64,000 bases of DNA, taken from NCBI RefSeq assembly GCF_037042905.1, contig NW_026974141.1, positions 3,898,001 through 3,962,000 of the forward strand, written 5' to 3'. Numbering within the stretch: the first letter of the stretch is position 1; every line of letters starts with the position of its first letter. Shown here in pieces: positions 55,570 through 64,000 of this stretch. Both the position numbers and the translations under genes were made by a program. This DNA is from Lytechinus pictus. Taxonomy: Eukaryota; Echinodermata; Echinoidea; Temnopleuroida; Toxopneustidae. The notes beneath the pieces were generated by a model, which was not told the origin of the DNA, did no database searches, and was given only the letters and a program-made list of their open reading frames with translations.

Positions 55570-58500
55570 TTGAAATATACTACTAATCTAGGGGAAAATG
55601 AAATACTTGGATTAAATCATTCACATGTGTTTTGTTAAAGGGTATTAATTGACAAATTTCTGGGCAGCCCTTTAACCCATCTTTTAAGCAGCAAACAGAG
55701 GGTATGAAAAACATGAATAAATTTTTATATATATATCCATTTTTGGAAGGACAAAGAAAAATAAGAAAGGGACTCATAGCTAGTCAGACATCTAACCCTT
55801 TTCTGGCTTAAATCTTCAAAAGTAATAACTTTTTAAAAAGGTTGCATTTGAAATTCTTCTTATTCATGATTTGTTTTTCTGACAGAAATTCACCAAATAA
55901 GGGAAAGGGATTCAAATTGAATTCCATATTTCTTCAAATATCAATTTTTCATACAAACCATATAATTTCTCACATATTCCAAAAAATTTCACAATGACAT
56001 TCAAAATACTACTGCATTGTGTGAATTCATCAAATTTGCTTACTCCAAAGAAGAAAAACACTCAAAATTGATGTTGCTCAGAAAGAAGTTTTTGAAGAGA
56101 TATTTTGTATTTCATTGACATTTTTGGGATAACCTCAAATCATATAGCAATTGCTAATTTTGCATATTTCATTTGAATTATTTTGCTGATAATGAATTTA
56201 TTTCACAATTGTCCAAACTGCGAGGAAATAAAATTGAATATGCAGCAAGAACATTACATTTAGAGAAAAATAATCAGAAGATATATCTTTAAAGATAATA
56301 TGTAACTTCTCAAGAATAAGTTCAAATGAAATTTACATTCATCAAATTATGATTGTAATATTCATTTATCAAGATTCTTTTTTTTACTACTATCGAGCTT
56401 AAATCAATACTAGAAAAAGTGGCCAAATTAAGCAAAATTAAATTTTGAATTAAATTATTTTCCAGTGATGAAGCTTCAAATTTTCCCCAAAGTGGTCAGC
56501 AATATTCCAATTGATATCCAGTCATCTGATAGTCTTGAATCCAGCCTTTGACTTCATAATCCAATCCATTCATGATCCTGTAATGGTCTAGTCTTCTATC
56601 CAGTAAAAGCGGATCAAGTCAGACATCTTTGGTGTACACAATCGGCTGCATATTTAGAGCGGGTTGGTTCCAATCTTTTCAGGCAATAGTATATGTTCCC
56701 TCTTCGTCACCAATACAGGATTCAAGGAATCTTCACAAGACCACAATAAGAGATCCCGGACAGCATTCTTGCAAGAGTTCCTTTCTCCTCGTCGACCCAG
56801 GGCTTCATGGTTTCATATTAATTATATCTTTAAAATACTTTGTTTGGGGAGAATATGAAGATTGACAAAGGGCAATGTGTTCATATGAAAACAAAACCAC
56901 AACAAACAAAGGAGAAATTTGGAACACAATGCATATCTTACTCTTGACCAACTATTTAATTGGTCATTTTTTTTACTGAAAGCTTAAGAATGACCTAAGT
57001 CTATATGTAAATAACCAATATATTTGTAAGATTTAAAAAAATCATTTCTGTTCTGTATAATATGAATATAATACAGCATCAATTTACCTTGAAATCTGGA
57101 ATTGTGATTTATATTTTCTTTCATATTCAATATAAACATCTTTCTTTCATATTGATATTAATATTTGCAGATAAGATACAAACATTGGGGGGTACTTCAA
57201 GAAGTCATTCATAAAGTTATGCACAATTTTACAAACAACTGAAATATAAAGTGGCATACGTAAGTTAATCACGAGTGACATATTAACAAAATATAACTGG
57301 ATTTCTTCAAATAATTTCCTTTATATTAAGGCCAAAATATATATAAGTTAATTTCACTGTTGAGATTTCAATTGATGATTTCAATCTAAGTATTTCAACA
57401 TCATTAAGACACACATTTGGCTTGCCATACTCCAGTCATTTGTAATGTTGAGCATAATTTACTTGACGAACAGTTTCATGAAAACAGCCCAACAGAATAC
57501 GATTCATGAACAATAATTAACATACAAAATTGTTCAGCATTGCTTGATACTGCACTACAAACCATAGTATACACTGCAACATGAGTATGCAGAGTTAGTA
57601 AGCTCAGGTATTAATAATAAGGTGGGAACAATATCACTTTAATTATAATGCACTAGACATTTCTCACAGTAACATCAGATCTTTGCAACAAAATATATGC
57701 AAAATCAACATATTCTTTATCATACTGGCCAAAAACATTGCTTCTGTCAATAATGTAAAATTGCTAAAGCTTTTGCCTGTCTTGGCAACAAGTATAATTG
57801 CTTGCAAAAAATAGCATGTTTATAGAAAGATACATGTAGGCCTATCTGTAGAGCATGAAAAGTTATTGACCTCATTTTCAAAGGTCTAGTCCCTCATAAT
57901 TATTGACAAAATGAATTGCAACAATACATTTCAATGTCAACATCAGGGACATTTCATGTGAAAATGGCCATCATATTACACTTTGTGAGAGTTTCAGTAT
58001 TTCCTTTGCTATACAACACAAACCGAACAGTAGCAACGGCCAAACTTGTACAACAAGTATATGATGGGATTTTCCTCACAATGAAAGAAAAAAGGAAATA
58101 AGATGTACAGTGACATTTAACACAAACAAAAGTAAGGCAGTCCATGGTTTAAAGATAGAATACAAGCCCAAAGCCGCCATATAAAAGGGAAAAGGATGGA
58201 AAATGGTCAAGGTCACGACCATCAAGAAGCTGAATCAACGGACTAATATCAAGCAGGCAAAACAGAAAAAATGGAAAGTTAATATAAAAATCAGTCTTTA
58301 GAATTTGCTCTGTTTAAAACACAAAACAGTGACTTTATCATTACTATACCAATGAATCCACTGAGGATACAAAAAAAAGAGAGCTCATATCATAATTGGA
58401 TTGTTAATTCAGATACATCCCAGAATATGACTTTATCCCTGTTTCATTAACCTATGCAAACACTTTCCTATTTTCTCACCGAATTTTGATAAAATTGTAC

Positions 58501-59250
58501 TGTTTTACTTGACTCATATTTGGGGTAAACATGGCATTTTGATAATAAAATCCATTCTGAGATTCAAGTTCAAGCATAGCTATGGAAAATTAGCTTGCCA
58601 TCACTATAAGTCGATGGCACTTTAAAGCTTCTGTAAATATAAACAGAAGAGATGGCCATGCAATTGTCATTGAAGAACAGAACAGTTTTGAGGGATTTAA
58701 AGCATGTGAACTATTAAACGAAACATCATTTTGAAAGAAGAGTTGAGCTACTGAGTTGGAAAAGAAAGGAGATACAAATTAACATAAAACATAGGTGGAA
58801 GGGGTTGCTAAAAAGAAAAACAAAGAGTTATGCATCTTGTTCATTTGATTAAATAAAAAATAAAAACATACATGTAGGCAAAGCACAAAAAATTATTATC
58901 AGTAATAAAAAGTATCAGGATGAATTCTTCTGTCTCAACATCGGGCAATTATTTCTTTAAAATCACCAATAAAATGACTTCAATGTCACCAATAAAATGG
59001 CTTAAATGTTTACAGAAATATATTACTTGATTATGTTTTGCAGCACATGTTATGCATATTTTTGGTGACTGCCAATTTACAAACAATGATTGTCAAGTAG
59101 GCTTAAGCTAGAAACCAAGTTTTCCAATATAGAGGAATGATAAAAATTCATTTTTACTTCAACAAAACAAGGGTCTTTTCAGGGTTTAAATTGAAAGTAA
59201 ATGAGCAAGATGCTATATCAGGGGATGATTTTTACAACACTCATACTTAC
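55570..59250. other. AT-rich single-copy region, possible 3' UTR of the 59-61 kb gene
   Basis: This is 3.7 kb without recognisable repeats or convincing exons. It lies downstream (minus strand) of the unidentified gene. A less AT-rich patch near 56,580-56,830 has a short minus-strand frame beginning MKPWVDEEKGT, which I do not trust. Confidence 0.35.
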
Positions 59251-59427
59251 ACTACCGATAATTCCAACTTGGTGATTGGTTGGCTATAGTAATCCTTTCG
59301 TCCAATCACATACAAGTCTTGGGGCACCCAAGAAGCAAGAGGCAGCAACAACAAGATCAGCATCGCCTAATATCCCAGTTGGCTATAACCTACAGAGACG
59401 TCTTCCTGAGCGTTTGGCTCTCAGTTG
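59251..59427 (-). other. Spliced exon with no long frame, probably 3' or alternative exon
   Basis: The minus strand has a strong acceptor (tttgtctttctggtttacag) and a strong donor (gtaagtatga) 177 bp apart. All three frames contain stops (TAG, TGA, TAG). It may be a non-coding terminal exon of the gene at 60.4-61.6 kb, an alternative exon carrying a stop codon, or a non-coding RNA exon. Confidence 0.45.
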
Positions 59428-59901
59428 CTGTAAACCAGAAAGACAAAGGAAAAAAATACAGGTGACCACTTGCCTCTCCATCTTCGAGTGTAAGAATGGA
59501 ATAAAGACTGATATTTTGCGATGTTCATTTTTTCATTATCATAATCCTTATCATCATCATCATCATCATTTTTAGGAGGAGTATTTTGAGACTAACTATT
59601 GTGAAATTTTCACTTCTTGGCATAACAGTATTTCTAATCTTGATACCCCTTCATGTTTATTCAGCACCAAACTCTCTCTTCATCATAAGTCTCTAAGTGC
59701 TTTAAAATAATGCAGCATAAAGTTTTTCATACACAAAATGAATGAAAATAAAAGCTACTCTTTTCTTTTTATTTTTTTCACATTGCAGTTACAGTTTTAA
59801 AGGAAAACAAAGGAGAGTTGACATTATCCTTTTAAAATTCTATTCATTTCATTAGCTTAATTTTATACATTCAATAAACCATGGGAGACTAATTGGGTCC
59901 A

Positions 59902-60181
59902 ATTAATAATAATAATAATATGCAACATATATATAGCGCTCAATACAAATGTTTCTAAGCGTTGCGTACTATTACCCCTGCTTTAGCACGGCTAACCTGA
60001 TCGGGCACATCGAGCATTCAAAGAATTCCTTCCTACCGGGTACCCATTCACTTCACCTGGGTCAAGAGTGGCAAATGTAGATAAACGCCTTGCCAAAGGA
60101 CGCTAGTGCTGCGGTGGGATTTGTACCCCGGACCTTGTGGTTCAAAGTCCAAAGACTTATCCACTGAGCCACAACACCCCT
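59902..60181 (-). mobile_element. tRNA-derived SINE, minus strand
   Basis: Read from 60181: 'gttgtggctcagtggataag' (A box) and 'ggggtacaaatcccacc' (B box), then 'ccaggtgaagtgaatggg', 'taccc' and 'tagcgctatat'-type body, ending in an ATT-rich tail. Same family as 34.8 and 43.4 kb. Confidence 0.85.
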
Positions 60182-60425
60182 ACAATTCTAATCTTTTAGT
60201 TGATAAATTCTCTGTAGTATAAATAATAAAAATTACAGTGAAAAAAAATTTAATGGGGCTTACATTACATGAACACATGCATGTAAAATCCTCCCAATAA
60301 ATTGCCAAAACTCAGTGATATTTCATCAAAAATATGATCAAGCTATTCCTACAAAATATTGGACAACATAGTCAGTACTTACATGGATTTTCTGAGTCAG
60401 GTTGTTTCAATTACCTGCAATTGTG

Positions 60426-60542
60426 TCACGTTATCGGTGCTCCGGGAAGAACGTCTGATTGCTGAAAACCGATCTCTTGGCACCGCTGGAGTAGATCGCG
60501 GATTGTCGCCTCGTCGTCGTGAGCGATCACGAACGATATGAA
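60426..60542 (-). CDS. Coding exon of an unidentified gene, ends at a stop
   Basis: After a minus-strand acceptor (tttaacatgagcag), a phase-0 frame of 38 residues begins FISFVIAHDDEATIRDLLQR and ends VLPGAPIT before TGA (60426-60428). Its residue composition and helical pattern look like a real protein. Donor-like sites follow the stop (CAG/gtaatt at 60415; CAT/gtaagt at 60383), so either the 3' UTR is spliced or the true end differs. It joins in frame with the exon at 61,586. I do not recognise the family. Confidence 0.55.
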   Translation of the reverse strand, partial: FISFVIAHDDEATIRDLLQRCQEIGFQQSDVLPGAPIT

Positions 60543-61122
60543 CTGCTCATGTTAAAGAGGGGACAGGGAACGGAAAGCATAGCCCTAAAAAATGAGGGTC
60601 TTATAAAACGCTATGGTATGGTCTTAACAATGAGGTGTGTTAACTGAAGTCAAATTAAGTTAGTGAATGTATTAATGATGATAACGAGGCTTAATTTTTA
60701 ATCTAAAAAGTAAAATTATCAAGCTTAAACCAAATACATTGTACATCCATTTTTCCTTGCATGGAATGAATGATATTTTTCAACTAATTTAGTAATTAAA
60801 AAATATTTTAAAAATGAAATTGAAATTGAAGAAATTTCATAGGGAAGAGTATCCAAAGAAGTGACCTCCTTTCCTCTTCACAGACTTATAAACATAAATA
60901 TATAAATACCACTTTTAATTTTTTTTTTTTACATGTTAAGAAATATCAAATAGTGTTATTAGGCAGTGTGTTAAAAAATCATACATGAATTTGGGAATAC
61001 TCAGAAATAATGTCTTTTTTTGTTTAGTTCTGGACCAGTCATTTCCAAGAAAGAATACTGTTTCATGGAATACTATGAAACCGCTATTGCACAGAATATG
61101 CTACTGAATTATTAATATTTTA
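60543..61122. other. Intron of the unidentified gene
   Basis: AT-rich sequence with no repeat I can name. Confidence 0.35.
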
Positions 61123-61555
61123 GTTAAACAAACAACTTTGATCAATATCAATCAACTTCATATCAATTCCTTACTTTTCACATTTACTATAATCTATATA
61201 TTAAGAAAGGCAAACTTTAATCACCTGCTTTATGAGTTTAAAAATGATATTCCATCACAAAATTGTGATTTTTTGAAAAATTTGTTTAGAAAATTGGCAA
61301 GGAGTTAGCAAATTTGCAAGGATTACAAAAATTATTTAAGTTAAACAAACAACTTTGATCATTATCAATTCCTTATTTTTCACATTTTTCACATTTACTT
61401 TAATCTAAATATTAAAAAGGGCAAACTTTAATTATCTGTTTTATGAGTTTAAAGATTTAAAGATGATATGCCATCACAAAAGTGTGATTTTTTGCAAAAT
61501 CTGTTTAGAAAATTGGCAAGGATTTAGAAAATTTGCAAGGATTAAGAAAATCATT
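61123..61555. repeat. Tandem duplication, about 215 bp
   Basis: 'gttaaacaaacaactttgat', 'aggcaaactttaat', 'tttatgagtttaaa', 'tgtgattttttg' and 'aaaattggcaagga' occur in order at 61,130-61,330 and again at 61,342-61,540 with small indels. It lies in the intron between the two coding exons. Confidence 0.85.
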
Positions 61556-61585
61556 TTGTGATAAGAAAAAAATAAGTTATATTAC

Positions 61586-61648
61586 GTCTTTCCACAATGA
61601 AGAGACTGTGTGATTGTAGAGAACGGCTTGCTCGTACAGGGAATGTGC
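61586..61648 (-). CDS. Coding exon of an unidentified gene (63 bp)
   Basis: The minus-strand exon reads AHSLYEQAVLYNHTVSSLWK then D, between an acceptor (caatgcaatgaag) and a donor (gtaatata). Both ends are phase 0, so it joins in frame to FISFVIAH at 60,542. The frame is also open upstream of this acceptor, so the 5' edge is less certain. Helical, soluble and cytosolic by appearance. Earlier exons must lie beyond 61.65 kb, possibly outside the window. Confidence 0.5.
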
Positions 61649-62685
61649 CTTCATTGCATTGAGAAACACAATACACAAATGGTAGGCAAAAACGGACAAA
61701 TGATAAAAGAAAAGAAAATAATGAAGAATGATAAAATAGAATGACCACACAAATAGAAAAGTGAAAGAATTTATGGAAGATGGGGACGAGATGGACAGAT
61801 CAAAGGCAAAATATTAGAAAAAAATGTTTCATGCAGGGTGGAAGAAATAAAAAAGGAAATAAAAAGACAACAAAAGGATAAATGATAGAAGGAAAACATT
61901 TAATGGAGATTAAATGAACAAAGCAGGAAGGAAAAATGAAAGAAATTTATATGGACATAACAGGTAGAATGAAATAAGCATCAAATTAAATATAATTTGA
62001 GCAAAATTTCAGTGTAGGTGAAACAGGAGAAGGAAAATAATAAAAAGGAGAAGAGAAAGGCAAACATGAAGAAGAAACAAAGTTAGAAGAGGAAGGAGAA
62101 AGAAGAAGGGGAAAATGGGGATGAGGAAAAGAAAGAGGAAAACAAGAAGGAGGAGGAAGAAAAGAAGAGAAGTGGAGTGAGGAGAATAAGAAAAAGGAAG
62201 AATAAACTTGAAAAATGTCAAAGAAGAGAAAAGGAAAAGATAAAATAACGGATAGAAAGGTCAAGAGAGAACAAAAGAAAATATTATGTTTGTGAAAGAA
62301 ATCATATAAAAGGAAGAAATGGTGCAAAAGCAAGCATAGCAAAACAGAAATGAATGGAAGAGAGTGAAAAGAGGGAGAAAAAAGAGAAAAGAAAATGTGT
62401 CAGCACAAATTCAAAGATCTTGTAGAGAATCCCATATCATATTCATCACAAAAATGCTATGAAGAGCTAAAATGTGAAATCTAAAATATCATAAATTTCA
62501 GTAATTAATCGATAATCAAATACCGTCATACTCCACCAGTTTTATCATTATTATTTCAATACAAAAGTATCTTTTTTAGATAATCAACATGTGGGGATAC
62601 TGACCAAAACATCATCCAATTGCAACACAGACAGGAAGATACAATTAAAATGCGATGCAATTAAAAAACAGAGAATTTGTTTACA
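61649..62685. repeat. Purine-rich tract and AT-rich flank
   Basis: From about 61,740 to 62,400 the + strand is dominated by A and G (gaagaaa, aggaaa units). No exon of the neighbouring gene was seen in it. Confidence 0.7.
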
Positions 62686-63463
62686 CCAGGTGGGTGTTTC
62701 TTAAAGGAGAATGAAACTCTTGGAGCAAGTTAGCTTTTGTGAAAGCAGAAAAATCAAAGAATAAGATCAACAAAACTTTGAGTAAAATAGGACTAGCAAT
62801 AGAAGAGTTATGAGCATTTGAATGTCGAGATCACTAATGCTATGGAGATCCTCCCATTGGCAATGCGACCAAGATCTGTGATGTCACACACGTACAACTC
62901 TCCCATTCGGACACTGAAAATATACCCCAAAACATCTCATTTTGCTCATTCTAATCATATGACAAACGATTCATCAATGATATAATGTTGTGAAACCTCT
63001 GTACTTGTCATCTCATAAAGAAAACACTTAACCTTGTGGTAGACTCTATAAAAAATGAGAATATAAGTGAAATAAGTACTAAAGTAATGAGGGAGTTGTA
63101 CGTGTGTGATATCACAGATCTTGGTCGCATTGCCGATGTGAGGATCTACATGGCACTAGTGATCTCAATATTCAAATGCTCATAACTTTCTTATTATTCA
63201 TTCAATCTTCCTCAAACTTTCAACAATATGTTTCTTTGATTTCTCTCTTTGATATGGATTCAGCTAGTTTCAAGGGTTTCATTCTCCTTTAAAGCTGTTC
63301 GTAAGTTAAGAGCGACTTTAAGAACGACAGGTGATCCTTTCTAACGCGAAAAACCCTCGCCAATGAAGGTTTTTGTGTATATTATTTACCCCAAGAAAGG
63401 ATCACCAGTCGTTCTTAAAGTCGCTCTTAACGTACGAACAGCTTTATGAAACGGCCCCCTGGG
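62686..63463. mobile_element. Fold-back MITE (family P) split by a TTAA MITE
   Basis: Left tip 62686-62704 (ccaggtgggtgtttcttaa) and 63293-63463 form one element. 'gctgttcgtaagttaagagc', 'gactttaagaacgac' and 'ggtgatcctttct' pair with 'agaaaggatcacc', 'gtcgttcttaaagtc' and 'gctcttaacgtacgaacagc' in a stem of about 50 bp. The left tip was separated by insertion of a TTAA MITE. Confidence 0.85.
62701..63292 (+). mobile_element. TTAA fold-back MITE, copy 4, nested in family P
   Basis: Core 62705-63288 is flanked by TTAA. Removing it and one TTAA gives gtttcttaaagctgttcg, matching the other arm of the host MITE (gtttcataaagctgttcg when read in complement). Confidence 0.93.
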
Positions 63464-63636
63464 CTCCGTAACACAAAGGTTTGCGATGGATTGCAAACGA
63501 TTGCAAATTTGAAAGAACCGCAGCGGCACTGATTGGTCCCTGGTCAGTATTTTAAACCAAATTCGCGTGAAACATTGATATTGATTGGTCAGTTCATTTA
63601 GCGATTGATTGCTATTCTTTGTATTACGGAGCCCAG
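63459..63636. mobile_element. Fold-back MITE family O, copy 3
   Basis: Arms 'ctgggctccgtaacacaaag' and 'ctttgtattacggagcccag'. The interior contains 'gcgatggattgc' and 'gcgattgattgc'. Confidence 0.85.
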
Positions 63637-63784
63637 GATAGAATGTTTGATATTTTCAAAATAACTACAGTCTTCATCGTTATTAATTCAAAGTTCAAGT
63701 TAGAAGTAGAAAATCTTCTCGATGCTTGGTATGCAATGAAATCAAATGAATAACCAGTAAAGTAGTTTTAAGTTTGCAGATCAA

Positions 63785-64000
63785 GGCCCATATTCTGAAC
63801 TCAGGTTTAAATTAAACCCTGGTTTAAGTTGTAGTTTAAATATGGAAAGCCAATTGGGGCACAAATCTCTATCAGTACATGCTCAATTTATTAACTTTTA
63901 TGACACTCAAATCATTTACAACTGTCTCAGAATGATAACTGAAATATTGTCTTCATTATGAAAGCAAAGGGAAACAATATAGCAAATATAAGAAATATAC
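63785..64000. mobile_element. Fold-back MITE family M, copy 6, cut by the window end
   Basis: It starts 'ggcccatattctgaactcag' with the family interior ('gtttaagttgtagtttaaat', 'ctgtctcagaatgataactg'). The right arm lies beyond 64,000. Confidence 0.85.

Overview
The window is eukaryotic nuclear DNA from an animal. It is AT-rich, has long introns with GT-AG borders, and carries almost no long open reading frames outside a retrotransposon. The repeat families look like those of a marine deuterostome, probably an echinoderm such as a sea urchin. The main clues are fold-back MITEs, tRNA-derived SINEs with ATT tails, and CpG-rich 'gcgaagcgcgagct' modules. This assignment rests on pattern memory, not a search. 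No prokaryotic or viral gene and no CRISPR array is present.

Two protein-coding genes can be assembled, both on the minus strand. One is a four-exon class A GPCR (13,980 to 11,270; 391 residues). The other is a complete six-exon Tollip orthologue (52,219 to 41,997; 284 residues; C2 and CUE domains). A third minus-strand gene of unknown identity shows coding exons near 61.6 and 60.5 kb and a spliced exon at 59.3 kb. An isolated exon-like open segment lies at 51.83-51.99 kb inside Tollip intron 1.

The rest is mostly mobile DNA in layers. 0-4.2 kb: a 1,377-bp direct duplication built around a fold-back MITE, whose second copy is split by a 5'-truncated LINE. 4.3-7.4 kb: a TTAA MITE, a conserved interspersed repeat with nuclear-receptor sites, a purine tract and an old SINE. 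7.4-9.3 kb: a 52-bp satellite with a 529-bp higher-order duplication. 9.5-15 kb: paired MITEs and the GPCR. 15.1-22.2 kb: a three-level nest, in which a fold-back MITE is interrupted by a hAT element with 8-bp duplications, itself interrupted by a 6.1-kb L1/Tx1-type LINE. That LINE has an open 1,263-codon ORF2, but a catalytic Asn of its endonuclease is replaced by Lys. 22.2-41.5 kb: gene-poor DNA with microsatellites, more hAT MITEs, TTAA MITEs and SINEs. 41.9-52.3 kb: Tollip, with introns full of MITEs and LINE relics. 53.3-54.05 kb: a tetranucleotide array. 54-62.7 kb: mostly single-copy AT-rich DNA with the unidentified gene. 62.7-64 kb: a nested MITE cluster.

The most informative signals are insertions whose empty sites can be read inside the window. 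They give target-site rules (TTAA or TA for one MITE family, 8 bp for six hAT-type elements, 12 bp for the LINE) and a relative order of events. I found no clearly new multi-gene system.
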